Below, piece after piece: positions 51,699-62,478 of a stretch of DNA of 64,000 bases. The position numbers and the translations under genes are program-made. The notes beneath the pieces were generated by a model, which was not told where the DNA came from, did no database searches, and worked only from the letters and a program-made list of their open reading frames with translations. The stretch is from the NCBI GenBank assembly GCA_022009915.1, contig CP091730.1, positions 682,001 through 746,000 of the forward strand, read 5' to 3'. The stretch is from Alistipes putredinis. GTDB lineage: Bacteria; Bacteroidota; Bacteroidia; Bacteroidales; Rikenellaceae. Position 1 is the stretch's first letter. Every line of letters begins with the position of its first letter.

Positions 51699-52343
51699 TC
51701 AAATCTTTGGGATGTCTATTATCCGCGTTTGCGGGAAGTGGCGCGACATATAGTCGGTCAGATACTCTCTGGTGTCGTCTCGGATAATCTTGTCGCCGTC
51801 TTCCGGAAACAGGTTGTAGGCGAGTATTTCCAGTCTTATGCCGCGGTTTTTGATTGCTTCGAGGCTGAGCAGCGTATGGTTTATGCTTCCCAGACGGCCC
51901 GACGTTACCAGTATGAGCGGCAGGTCTTTTCGGGCGATGTAGTCGATTGTCAGCATTTCGTCCGTCAGCGGCACCATAAGGCCGCCGGCTCCCTCGACCA
52001 ACACCGCATCGAAACGCTGGGCGAGCCTTTGTCCTGCGGCCTCGATTTTCGCGAAGTCTATAGGGCGTCCGTCTATGCGCGAGGCCAGATGCGGGGATGC
52101 AGGATAGGTGAAGATTTCGGGCATGGTGTCGCCGCACAGGTCTTCGGGCAGCAGGGCGGTGCCTGCGATGTGTCTGTGCCGCAAAATATCCTCCGAGACG
52201 TCGGTATTTCCGGTCTGTATGAATTTCTGGGTTATCGTTCTTCGGCCCTGTTCGTTCCATGTTTTGGCTATGTAGCCCGTGGCATAACTTTTACCTATGT
52301 CGGTGTCGATGCCGCTTACGAAATAGATTTCTCCTTTTTTCAT
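51699..52343 (-). CDS. bioD: dethiobiotin synthetase
   Basis: Intact 214 residues. ATP-dependent ureido-ring closure of DAPA to dethiobiotin. The P-loop variant is VSGIDTDIGKSYATGYIA, then ITQKFIQTGN and LVEGAGGLMVPLTDEMLT, all typical BioD. It is the last gene of the biotin operon, and its start overlaps the bioC stop. Confidence 0.95.
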   Translation of the reverse strand: MKKGEIYFVSGIDTDIGKSYATGYIAKTWNEQGRRTITQKFIQTGNTDVSEDILRHRHIAGTALLPEDLCGDTMPEIFTYPASPHLASRIDGRPIDFAKIEAAGQRLAQRFDAVLVEGAGGLMVPLTDEMLTIDYIARKDLPLILVTSGRLGSINHTLLSLEAIKNRGIRLEILAYNLFPEDGDKIIRDDTREYLTDYMSRHFPQTRIIDIPKI

Positions 52344-53086
52344 TTTTTGCGTGCTATGAAATATATCGGTTCGTATGTCAGTCTTACGCCGCCTTCGCAC
52401 GAAAATTCGGTGCGGTAGCGGCTGTCGAATTCGGCCAGCGAGTCTGCGTGTCCACACTCTGACCGTAGTGCCCGTAACGCCGGTGTCTTTGAGATGATGC
52501 AGGACCTGCATGGGCGTGGAAAACCTCATCGTGAAACTGTTCCGGTCCATATGCAAGACCTCGAACCGCTCGGCGAGCATGGCCGAAAGCTCCTCTGTGG
52601 AATAATATCGCAGTGCGCTCGACGTGAGGCGTGCAATCTCCTGCATGTTGCGCTCTCCGAATGTGGAAACGGCGAGAAGTCCGCCGCAAGAGAGCGAATC
52701 TGCGCACTTGTCGAAAAAGCGCGGCAGATTTTCCAGCCACTGTATCGTAGAGCACGAAGCTATCAGGTCGAGCCCGGAAGGGAAGGAGACGGTTTCGGCG
52801 TCGCCGGCTATCTCCAAATCGGCCTTTACGTCCGGAAGCCGCGAGAGCATCTGCGGACACAAATCGTTCACGGCCAGAAACCTCGGATTGAGCAGCCTTC
52901 GCAGTTCGGTTGTAAGAAAGCCGGTTCCGCAACCGATTTCAAGAATGCGCCCTTCTGTTTTTCGGGTCGAATACCGCAAGAGTCTGCGCCAGTGTCCGAG
53001 CGATTCTGTGCTGCGCCACGGCCTGCGTGTCGTAGGTCTGCGCCGCCCGCGAGAACCGTTGTTTTACGAGTGTTTTTGTCCGTCAT
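52340..53086 (-). CDS. bioC: malonyl-ACP O-methyltransferase BioC (frame broken)
   Basis: SAM-dependent methyltransferase that caps malonyl-ACP so that fatty acid synthesis can build the pimeloyl chain. After repair the N-terminus reads RAAQTYDTQAVAQHRIARTL, motif I is LEIGCGTGFLTTEL, and LDLIASCSTIQWLENLPRFF and MQVLHHLKDTGVTGT follow; the latter two are typical BioC. About 247 residues. The frame breaks near 53050, 52950 and 52450. It overlaps bioG and bioD by four bases each. Confidence 0.9.
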
Positions 53087-53731
53087 AGCAATACCTCCTC
53101 GAATATTTTTTTCGCTGTAATGCGCCGCATCGACCGTCTTGACCGTACAGCCGATTTGACGCCAAGCCTCTTTCTGGTTTGCCGTGGGAAAAAAATCAGG
53201 TCCCTGTTCCCCGACGTAGGCTTCGTCCCACAGTCCGACTGCGGGATTGTATCCTGTCGCCGCATCGGCTATTGCCGAGAGCTCCGCGCGGAGACTTTCG
53301 ATACTGCGATTCGGCAGGGTTTTCGTGAACCGGAGCAGGGTATCCGCATCGCCGCACATCCTTCGGCGGAACTTTCCTATTGAAGAGTCGGAGAGCGCTT
53401 CGAGCGTACCGTAGAAAATGGCCGGCGGGATTCCCCTTTTTTCGTCCAACGGCCATGGCGTGCCGTTTATCGCCGTGTATTTTGCCGGCAGCCGTATTTT
53501 ATCGGAAGTCATGTCCGCTGCCCATACGCCCATCGACCATCCCGCTATGTGTGCCGAACGGTAGTCGTCGAGGATGGAGGCATTGAAAGACATGTCGCCG
53601 TAGTCGTAGCATATCATAAGGTCGCTGCCTTCGGAGGCGTATGCCTCGAACGGTGCGGGGTCCATGCCCCAGCCGGCGAAAAGAATCGTCAGCCGCTCTT
53701 TGCCGGCGCGTGTTATGAATTCCTGTTTCAT
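53083..53731 (-). CDS. bioG: pimeloyl-ACP methyl ester esterase BioG
   Basis: Intact 215-residue DUF452-type hydrolase that removes the methyl ester from pimeloyl-ACP methyl ester, releasing the chain for BioF. It replaces E. coli BioH. The nucleophile serine is in AHIAGWSMGVWAAD, preceded by LTILFAGWGMDPAPF; the histidine is in VDAAHYSEKIF. It overlaps bioF (53728) and bioC (53083) by ATGA. Confidence 0.92.
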
Positions 53732-54883
53732 AGCCCGATTGCGTTTATTATCGAGTCCATCTCCGTGTCGGTAACAGCAGCCGAAAGTGAAAACCGAACG
53801 CGCGAGGTCCCCTGCGGAACCGTCGGCGGACGGACCGGCAGGACGTAAAATCCCGCCTCTCTGAGTTCGGCGGCCCGTGCTACGGCCTCGTTGCTGCCGC
53901 CTATGACCATCGGAACGATGTGGCTGGTAGAAACGCTCGTGCGGCCGGCGGCACGCATCGCGTCCCTCAGCCTGCCGGCAATGCAGGCAAGATGTTCGCG
54001 TTTGTCGTTCATCGAACGTATGCGGCCGAGAATGAATCGGGTCCAGTGTATGTTTATCGGCGGCAGTGCCGTGGTGAAAATCAGCGTGCGCATTTTGTTT
54101 ACGAGGTATCGTTTGACAGTAGGATTGCAAATAAGATACCCTCCTACCGAAGCGAGCGCTTTTCCCAGCGTTCCGGCAAGAAAATCTATGTCTTTTATCA
54201 CGCCCAGCTGTTCGGCCATCCCTAATCCCGTGGGCCCGTACACGCCTATCGCATGTGCCTCGTCCACATATAGATAGACGTTTTCGAAGTGCCGTTTGAG
54301 TTCGACCATTTCGGCCAAAGGCGCCGCATCGCCGTCCATGCTGAATATGCTTTCGGTGGCGATGATTATTTCGTCGAATTTGTCTTTGTTCTGTTCCACG
54401 ATGGCGGTCAGGTGCCGCATGTCGTTGTGCCGGTAGCGGAGCGTCTGGGCGCGGCTGAGGCGCATGCCGTCGATTATGCTGGCATGGACGAGCCTTTGTC
54501 GGCTACGATAAGCGTGCGGGACGTGCTTACGGCCGGCAGGATGCCGCTGTTCATGTGGTAGCCGCTGTCTAAAAAGCAGGGGCGCTGCGGCCTCCGAACA
54601 TTTCGGACAGAAGCCTCTCGCAGCTCTCGTACACCTCGAAGTTCCCGGTGAGAAGCCGCGACGAACTCGCGCTCATCGACATTTCGGCGGCAGGGCATGC
54701 GCCGAAGAACTCGTCCCGAAGGGCCTTGTCGGTCGCAAGTCCGAGGTAGTCGTTGGACGACAGGTTGAGCAGCCTCCGGCCGTCGATTTCGATATACCGC
54801 CCGCAGTGCAGGGCCGACGGCAGTACTCTCAACTCGCCGTTGCGGTCGAGAAGTTCCAACTCCTGCGCAAGTCTACTCTCCAT
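53728..54883 (-). CDS. bioF: 8-amino-7-oxononanoate synthase BioF (frame broken)
   Basis: PLP-dependent condensation of pimeloyl-ACP with L-alanine. The N-terminus LNLSSNDYLGLA is followed by GSYHMNSG-like sequence (DSGYHMNSGILPAV), VYLYVDEAHAIGVYGPTGLG and the PLP lysine in LAGTLGKALASVGGYL. About 384 residues. The frame breaks near 54570 (restores APAFLDSGYHMN) and near 54490. Its ATG lies within the last codons of bioA. Confidence 0.94.
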
Positions 54884-56164
54884 GCGGCAGTTCTCCCACT
54901 ATTTTTCACCAGCGCCGAGGTGAGTACGGTCAAGTCCTCGGGCGAGATTACGAACGGCGGCATTATGTAGACGAGTTTTCCGAACGGACGCACCCATACG
55001 CCCTCTTCCACGAATCGGCGCTGCATGTATGCCATGTCCACTTCCGATTTCGTTTCTATCACTCCGATTGCACCCAGTACTCTGACGTCGGCCACCTGCG
55101 GCAGGTCGGCCGCCGGTGCGAGCTGTCGTTTGAGCCTGCTTTTTCTATGGCCTGCACCTTGCCTTGCCAGTCGCTTTTCAGAAGCAGTTCGGTCGAGGCC
55201 TTCGCCACGGCGCATGCCAGCGGGTTGCCCATGAACGTGGGCCCGTGCATGAATACGCCGGGTTCGCCGCTGCATATTGTGTCTGCCACCATGTCGCTGC
55301 ACAGCACCGCCGAAAGAGTCATGTAACCCCCCGCCAGGGCCGTGCCTATGCACATTATGTCCGGCTGCACTCCTGCATGCTCCCATGCGAAGAGTTTTCC
55401 CGTGCGCCCGAATCCGGTGGCGATTTCGTCGAAAATGAGCAGTACGTCATGCTTCCGGCATAGCTCGGCAGCCTGTCTCAGGTATTCGGGATTGTAGAAC
55501 CGCATGCCGCCGGCACCCTGTACTATCGGTTCCAGAATCATTGCGGCGATGTCGTCGGAGTGTTCCGCGAGCGTGCGGCGCAGGGCTGACATGTCGTCGG
55601 GATTCCACTCTCCGCCGAATTTGGAGCTCGGCGAGGGCACGAAGTATCGAATCGGCAGCGAAGAACCGAAAATAGAGTGCATGCCGGTTACCGGATCGCA
55701 GACCGACATGGCGTTCCACGTGTCGCCGTGATAGCCGCTGCGTATCGTGACGAAATTGGTTTTTGTCCTTTTTTGCCTCGTGCGACCTGATACTGCACTG
55801 CCATTTTCATCGCCACCTCCACGGCCACCGAACCGGAATCGGCGTAGAATATCTTGCTCATGGAGGGAGGGACGATGCTCAGCAGCAGCTTTCCCAGTTC
55901 GATTGCCGGAGCGTGCGTGAGCCCTCCGAACCTGACATGCGACATGCGCCGCGCCTGTTCTTTCAGCGCCTCGTTGAGTACCGGATTGTTGTATCCGTGC
56001 ACCATGCACCACCACGACGACATTCCCTCGATGAGCTGTCGTCCGTCTTCCAGACGGATTCTGACGCCTTCGGCGCTTTCCACCTTGTACGTGGGCAGCG
56101 GGTTCGAAGTCGATGTGTAGGGATGCCACAGATGCTCCCTGTCGAATGCTGTGTCAGAGTTCAT
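54873..56164 (-). CDS. bioA: adenosylmethionine-8-amino-7-oxononanoate aminotransferase BioA, PLP lysine apparently missing (frame broken)
   Basis: Class III aminotransferase converting KAPA to DAPA with SAM as amino donor. The N-terminus reads DREHLWHPYTSTSNPLPTYK, then GMSSWWCMVHGYNNP, YADSGSVAVEVAMKMA and FDEIATGFGRTGKLFAWEHA. The C-terminus has FMHGPTFMGNPLACAVAKAS and VRPFGKLVYIMPPFVISPED. This is unmistakably BioA. The motif usually GKALTGG, with the PLP lysine, here reads CIGTALAGGYMTL: codon ACG (Thr) at 55343-55341 instead of AAG or AAA. The frame breaks near 55765, 55145 and 54905. It overlaps bioB by 11 bases and bioF. Confidence 0.92.
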
Positions 56165-57111
56165 AGCCTGCCTGTTTTATTAGTCGTTTGTCCTGTTCGG
56201 TGCTGCTGCCCAGTGTCGTGAGCATGTCGCCCATGATTGCCGAGTTGATTCCTATGTACAGGGCCTTTGCCACTGTCCTCTGGCTCATTTGTGCGCGTCC
56301 GCCTGCGAACCGCAGATATGCGTCGGGGTTTATGAATCGGAAAAGGGCCACGCAGGTGAGAATCTGCTCTTCGGTCAGAGGTGCCGCATTTTCGAGCGGA
56401 GTGCCTTTTATAGGCTGCAAAAGGTTTATGGGTATGGATTTTACGCCCAACTCCCGAAGTGCGAATGCGAATTCGATGCGCTGCTGCTCGCTTTCTCCCA
56501 TGCCGATAATGCCGCCGCAGCAAATGTCCATGCCTGCCTTTTCAGCGTCACGGAGCGTTTGCATTTTCTGCTGCTGGGTGTGGGTCGTGCATAGCTCGGG
56601 GAAGTACGAGGGGGCCGATTCAAGATTGCAGTGGTAGCGCGAGATGCCCGCCTGCCGCAATTTGACCAAATCATCGTAAGAAAGCAGTCCGAGTGAAGCG
56701 CAAAGGGAGATATGGCAGTTGTCGGCGATGTATCTTGCCGCCTCGCAGATTTTTGTCTATTTGCGAGGGCGTCGGCTTGCGTCCGCTGGTAACGATGGAG
56801 AATCGGCCGATGCCCTGCTCGGCATTGTAGAGGGCATGCCGCAGACACTCCTGTTTGTCCACCAAGTCGTAGACTTCGGCCGAGGTTTTGTAGTGCGCCG
56901 ATTGGGCGCACCACTTGCAGTTTTCGGGGCAACGGCCCGATTTGGCATTGATTATCGAACAGGTGTCGAAGCGGCGGGAGGCTCTTTTTACGGTTATGGT
57001 ATGTGCGGCCTCGTACAACTCCTCTTTGTCGGGCCAGTCGGCCAGAATTTTTGCCTGCTCGGGAGTTATAGGACTCCCTTCGAGCGTTTGTCTTGTCAGT
57101 TGTTCAAGCAT
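56154..57111 (-). CDS. bioB: biotin synthase (frame broken)
   Basis: Radical SAM enzyme inserting sulfur into dethiobiotin. The 4Fe-4S motif is CPENCKWC within INAKSGRCPENCKWCAQSAH. Then CHISLCASLGLL, RYHCNLESAPSYFPELCTTH, GGIIGMGESEQQRIEFAF and the C-terminal GGRAQMSQRTVAKAL. About 318 residues. The frame breaks near 56750. It is the first gene of the biotin operon. Confidence 0.95.
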
Positions 57112-57128
57112 GGATATAAAATGAAAAA

Positions 57129-57162
57129 GGTCAGGGAACGCCGCATGCGGCAGCTCCCGACC
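57129..57162 (-). terminator. hairpin with T-tract in the bioB leader
   Basis: On the minus strand GGTCGGGA...TCCCTGACC folds around a perfect GCCGCATGCGGC core and is followed directly by TTTTTCATTTT. It looks like an intrinsic terminator, yet it lies only about 10 bases past its T-tract from the bioB ATG (57111), leaving no room for a promoter between. It is therefore either an attenuator in the bioB leader or a leaky terminator of the upstream transcript. Confidence 0.6.
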
Positions 57163-57168
57163 GTAAGA

Positions 57169-57459
57169 TTAGTATAAGTTGAGTTCTTTTCGGGGCAAGA
57201 CGGCTCCTCGGGCATAAATACAGCTGTCCTTTCGAGCGGGGTTTCCTTTGGGGGCGTGTCGTGCATTTCGTCTCTGCGACAGCTCTCCGCAGTGCGTTCC
57301 GAGATAATGGTGTTCCCGCTTTTTAGAAAGCGATGCGTCGGCGATGTCGGCCGAGATGCGGCCGATGCTGACCGCTCGGTGCAGGCTTGCGAATACGGCA
57401 TACGAGGCTCTGCTCCAACGGCGGAACCTGATGCTGCTGTATGCTGCTTTCGCTGTCAC
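57169..57459 (-). CDS. small basic ORF upstream of bioB, unknown function
   Basis: 96 codons on the minus strand from a GTG (57459) to TAA. The N-terminal segment IRFRRWSRASYAVFASLHRA then VSIGRISADIADASL looks protein-like and resembles short conserved ORFs I recall from Bacteroidales; I cannot name the family. After about residue 45 it becomes low-complexity. A frame break near the A5 run at about 57325 may be present, in which case the tail would be the acidic/proline-rich ISERTAESCRRDEMHDTPPK frame. It starts two bases after the LRR gene stop and ends just before the bioB-leader hairpin. It may also be chance. Confidence 0.4.
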   Translation of the reverse strand: MTAKAAYSSIRFRRWSRASYAVFASLHRAVSIGRISADIADASLSKKREHHYLGTHCGELSQRRNARHAPKGNPARKDSCIYARGAVLPRKELNLY

Positions 57460-57461
57460 GG

Positions 57462-59253
57462 TTACTTGTATCTTATTTTGGCTACGTTCGTGTCGTATGT
57501 CATCGAAGCGATGCTTTGTCCCGAAGCCAGATATATTGTTTTAAGGGACGGACAGGAGGAGCAGTTGAGAGTCGAAAGATTGAGGTTTCCGCTTACGTCC
57601 AGCGTAGTGAAATCGTTGGTGTGGCAATAGAGGCATCCGAGCATCGTGTTTTTGCTCGTGTCCAGACTTTTCAATTTGTTCCGCTGGCAGTATATGGTCT
57701 GCAAACCCGTGCAGGACGTGATGTCCAACGAGGTGAGTGCGCATTGGCGGCACCATATTCCGTTGAGGGTGGTGCAGCCGCTCAGGTTTATGTCGTCCAG
57801 TGCCGTGTTGTCGTAGCACGACAGGGTGTAAAGCGACGAACAGCCGCCGAGGTCCAACTGCGTGAGTTTGTCGGCTATGCAATTCACGGTGCTCAGTGCG
57901 GTGCAGCCTTTGAGAATTATTTTTTCAGTGGCGCTGTTGTTTATGGTGATTGTTCTTACGGACAGGGTTTCCGCTCAAATCGAGCGTTTTCAGGCCGCAG
58001 GCGTTGGCCGTCAGCGTTTGCAGCGACTGACAGCCGCTCAAATCGAGCGCCGGTATCGCCGTGCCGCTTATGTCGAGCGTTTGCAGCTGGGTGCATCCCG
58101 ATATGTCGAGCGTTCCGAGCGAAGGCACCGAGCAGTTGAGGTCGCGGAGCTTGGTGTTTGCCGAAAGGTCGAGACTCGAAATCGAATTGCCGCTGCAATC
58201 CAGCGAGACGAGGTTTTCTGCCAGTTCGATTCCTTTCAGCGACGATATGCCCAGCGAAGCGCAGTTTATGCTGCCGACCATTTGCAGTCTCGCCGGCCAC
58301 AAAGGAACCCGTCGTTGTTCTTGTCGAAGTTTTTCGAGCATGTAGGCAAGGAATGCCGCATCCGTGAACCGAGAGTTCAGCGAAGGCAGGCGCTCCCATT
58401 TCTCGGAAACGGTGATTGGTGGCAGCTCCTTTATCGTTCCGCGTGCGATGCTTACGGACTGCGAAGAGTTGAAAGAGGCCGTACCGCCCGTCGTGGTAAC
58501 GGTAACGGTCATGTTCGTTACGGGCGAGAGTGTGGGTCTTACCACCGCATAGACGGTGACGGGAGAGGCCAGCGACGGGGCATTTCCTCCGGAGAATACC
58601 ACGCGGACAGAATCCGCACTGCTCGTGAACGAGGCTCCGTTTTCGGGCTTTGCGACATCGAAACGGAAATCGCCGGCAAGCGGAGTGCCGCCGGTCTTTA
58701 TCTGTACGAACGATATGGATTCGTTTTCGAGTTCTGCCTTGGGGCCGTCCTGCAACGTCAGCTTCACGATGCCGAACAGGTGTCCCGAGGATTTGAACCT
58801 GAAATCCAGTTCGGGGAATTTGTCGGGGTCTTCGGTGTAGGCGGCCGTCAGCGGCTCCGAGACCATGAAATCGGCGCTACTGTCCCACGGGCCGTTTTGC
58901 ACGGCCGGCAGTGTGGCGGATATTACCGTTCCGCTGGATGTGGACCGGTACGGATAGTAGGCTCGGTAGGTGGCCGAAGTGTAGCTGCTGCCGGTGAAAA
59001 CGAATGCTCCGTAAAACCTGTCGCAGGAGGAGTTTATGACGAAGTGCTTGTTCTGCTGTATCTTGTCGGCGTATACGCCCAGCGCGTCGGAGGTTGTCCA
59101 GCCCAAAACTCCGTCGTCCATTACGGTGCGTGTAACGTCAGCTTGCGTGGCGCTGACGCTGACGGTGAAATTCCCGCTTCCGGCATCCGTACTCTTTTCG
59201 GAGCAGGCGGCAGCCAGTACGGCGGCTGCAAGTATTGCGATGTATCGTTTCAT
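57462..59253 (-). CDS. leucine-rich-repeat lipoprotein with fimbrillin-like N-terminal domain (frame broken)
   Basis: About 597 residues. The lipoprotein signal is MKRYIAILAAAVLAAACSEK. Residues about 30-290 resemble the fimbrillin-like lipoprotein domain (DGVLGWTTSDALGVYADK; ATYRAYYPYRSTSSG). From about 330 to the end run LRRs of about 21-22 residues: LVSLDCSGNSISSLDLSAN, LQTLDISGTAIPALDLSGC, LTSLDITSCTGLQTIYCQRN. It should be anchored in the outer membrane and bind a surface ligand; the ligand is unknown. One frame break near 57955. It follows the CotH lipoprotein by 21 bases and shares its N-terminal domain type. Confidence 0.78.
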
Positions 59254-59274
59254 GACCGTGTCGTCTAAATTTCG

Positions 59275-62200
59275 TTATTTCCAGAATCCGTCTTTGTCCT
59301 TGTCTTGCGAGTCCTTGTCGATTGGGTCTATACCGCCCGAGGCGGTATTGGATGTCCAGCTGTTTATCTGTAAGTCCATCCAGTTCAGACGCTGCCTCAA
59401 AACGGTCTTCATTCGCGAGATGGCCGCTTCGGACGAGATGTGTTCGTCTCCGTTTTCACCCCTTTCGGCCAAATCGTACAGTTTCCAGTTCTCTTCGGCC
59501 GATAGTTCGAGGTATTTTTGTTGGGTCTCTATGTAGCTTTCCGAGCACCTCGTAGAATCCGGCTTTGTGGCTGTTCCAGCGGCTTTTGACCACGGCCATG
59601 AACTCGGGGTCGGTGAACAGGAAGCGATACCAGCCGGCGTTCTTGTTCACCCAAGCAGTGGCTGTGGACTGAACGTAAGACAGAAAGTCGAAGTCCCACA
59701 GCGGACCCGCGTAAAAATGGCTGTCTCCCTTGTCCTTGTACATGTAGAAGCTGTACGGGCCGCGTGCCGGTTCCGGTGTGGCCGATATTTCGTACACCAT
59801 CCAGAAGTCGGCGAACGAGTTGATGTCTATGTATTTGTCGTATGCTTCGGAAAAGTCTCCGCCGTTGTTGCAGACAGCCTCTTCGGCCTGTCTGAAATGA
59901 TTCTCTATGTAGGCGAACTGCGCTGAATTGCCGTCCTCGATGCTGGGTATCTTGACGTTGATTTTGCTTTTTTTGCCGCTGGTGAGCGTTCCGGTGACGT
60001 ACTGCGAATAGAACGACTTGACGTCGCTGTCGCCGTACTGGTCCCACTCCATTACGTATCCGCCCTCGATTGCCTGCGGGTCGGTGTCGGTCGGCTGCAT
60101 CTCGTTTATGGCCACGCGGTTCTTGTCGATTCTGATTTGTTCGCTCAGAAGATACGTTCCGCGGTGCGTGCCGTTGAGCACGAGGCTCTACCTGTACGCC
60201 GCGCGGCACCCATGCCAAATCGGTCTTTCTGCCCAATTCCATAGATACCTGATTGCGTAGCAGCGTCTTGTCGCGGTAGTTGCCGATAAGGCTCCACCTC
60301 TTGTGCTTGGGCATCCCGAGCATCTTGCTTCTTTCGGGCAGTTTGATGTTGTAGGATTGTTTCTTGGTGAATGTTCCCCAGCTCGAATTGCCCCTGCCCT
60401 TGACGTATATTTCCCCGAGCGGATATCCGTCGAAGTCGGGGCCGCCTTCTATACGGAGCGTTGCACCCTCCCAGTTGCTCTTGCTGGCGACGGGGTTGCC
60501 GGTGGCGGTGTTTATGTACAGAATGGGCAGTCCGGTGAAATGGATGAGCGATATTTCGTACCGCGTGCTGTCGCCGCTTTCGGAGGTGACCGTGTAGGTG
60601 ACTTTCCCGGTGAAATCCAGAGCCGTAACGCCGCTTGTCTGCTCCTTGCCGTTTACCGTGACGCGGCTCATGGTGCTGGACGAGAAAGTCGGTATCAGGT
60701 TCTTCACGTCGGTTATGTAGGGAATGCGCCCGCTGAATCCGTCACCGTCGGATGAAAGGACGATGTCCTCTTTGAGTGCAGGGTTGTTTTTCTTCGAGAA
60801 CCCGAAACTCAGCATCTTGTGCCCCGTATGGAAAGGCCGTCCCATCTGGCTTATTTTCAGCGTGTCGGTGCAGGTTTCGTCCGTAGTGGTGAAGTATACT
60901 TCCGCGCTGCGGACAGTGCCTGAATTCTGCGTGAAGCCGAGGGTTACCGATACGTTGTCGCCTGCCGCAACGGTGCCTTGCGGAACCGTAATCCACTGCT
61001 CCGACGCCCGGACGGTGAAGTCCCTGTCTGCGCGAACAGTTGCGACGTACCTGTCCACCGTATTGTCCACCGTTATGCTGTCCTTGTCCAGAACCAGCGT
61101 CGAGACGTTTTCGGCGAAAGTGTATATTCCGATGTTGTCCACCGAGGCGGAGGTGCTTTGCGCGGCGAGTTTGAGCCATAGCTGCGAGCCGCTCCATGCC
61201 GGCAGGGTCACCTCGGTCGATGTCCAGTCCGTGTGCGGCGTGAGCGTTCCGGCGTCCTTCCACGAAATGCCGTCGCCGCTTACCGATATTTTTTTATCTC
61301 CGAACCCTTGTGGTCCAAGCAGAGGGCCGCCGTTCCGATACCTTTCACGTTTATCTTTTCGAGCGAGGCGCATCGCCCGCATCTATTCTCGCAAATGCAC
61401 CTTCGCCCGTCTTGTCCGCCATTATCCGAGCCGCTCCCGAAGAGTACTCGACGTCCGCTCCCGATGTCCCGATGCGGGAGAAGGCATTGTAATCATCCAT
61501 GTAGACCGGCGTCTGTAAATCCGTTACACCGAAATCCTCGAACAGAATGTATCGTTTCATGCGCGAAAGCGTGAGCGTGTCGGCGTATATGCCTCCGGCT
61601 TTCGGGGCGAACCCGACTGCGCTGGCCGTGGCAACGCCCGTTTGCGTTACTGCGCGAATCGTGTACCCGTCTCCCTCGTCGGCCTGCGTGCTCGGGGCGA
61701 GGACTATCCATGCATTCTTTCCGCCGCTCGGCATATTAGCCTTAATGGCCGGCGAACCCATATAGAAGTCCGCGGCCGTAACCGGAGCGTTGTCGTCGAA
61801 GCGCTCGCTATCGGTTATGTCGGTGGCGAACTTGCCGGCCATCACCCTGCCGCTCTTGGAGCTTACGGTGACGTATTCGAGTTTTTCCCCGTCCGGAATA
61901 TTGTCGAGGGTTATGTTCCACAGCGCGAAAGCCCTGCTGAACGACAGTTCGATGCTGCTGCCCGAAGCGTCGCTGCCTATGGCAGAAACTTCGGCCGTCG
62001 AAACGGGCCGTGCCGTCATGAAGTTGGCGGCAGGGTCGGGACCGTCGGACTGTGCGTTTTGGATATATCCGAGAGACGCGATTATCTCATGCGGGTCTGC
62101 GTTGCCTTCCGAAGCGGGGTAGTATGCGTAGTATGCGAATATGTCGGCGGTGTCCTTGACTGCGGCCGTGAACCGTCCGCGCTGTGTGGTCTGACCCTGC

Positions 62201-62478
62201 CGCAGATTGTCTATCGTGAAGACTGTGTTGTTTTCCACGATTCTCCACATATTGTTTACGAATACTCCGATGCGGTCCGCATACTGCCATACCGAAGAGT
62301 AGCCGTCCTCTTTCTGTTCGATGCCCGCTCTGGTCTGCTGTTGTACGGCATACAGCCAGATGTCGGTTTTCTGTGCCGGCTGCGGAGGCGTCACCGGATC
62401 AGTGTCCGCATCTTTGGTACAGGAGGCCAGTGCGGCGAGCAGAATCGGAAGGAAAAAGTATAGCGATGTCTTTTTCAT
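59275..62478 (-). CDS. multidomain surface lipoprotein: fimbrillin-like, jelly-roll, BACON and CotH kinase domains (frame broken)
   Basis: About 1065 residues after repair. The signal is MKKTSLYFFLPILLAALASC. About 30-260 is a fimbrillin-like domain (VWQYADRIGVFVNNMWRIVE). About 320-450 has a jelly-roll pattern (ILFEDFGVTDLQTPVYMDDY; GTLTPHTDWTSTEVTLPAWS). About 460-540 is a BACON domain (RADRDFTVRASEQWITVPQG). The rest is CotH kinase: PEGYVKGRGNSS-like YVKGRGNSSWGTFTKKQSYN, WSLIGNYRDKTLLRNQVSME, YLLSEQIRIDKNRVAINEM and GPLWDFDFLSYV. CotH proteins are atypical protein kinases in spores; the target here is unknown. The frame breaks near 61360, 61300, 60180 and 59530. Confidence 0.78.

Noticed and set aside
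54873..56164. Reading the lysine-less BioA homologue as a different class III aminotransferase
   Set aside because: DREHLWHPYT, FMHGPTFMGNPLA and its place inside the bio operon are specific to BioA; all PLP aminotransferases of this class need the lysine anyway.
88..62478. Programmed ribosomal frameshifting or mass pseudogene formation as the cause of the broken frames
   Set aside because: Breaks occur in many unrelated essential genes, at different homopolymers, with no shared slippery site or downstream structure; paired cancelling indels occur. Sequence error explains this more simply.
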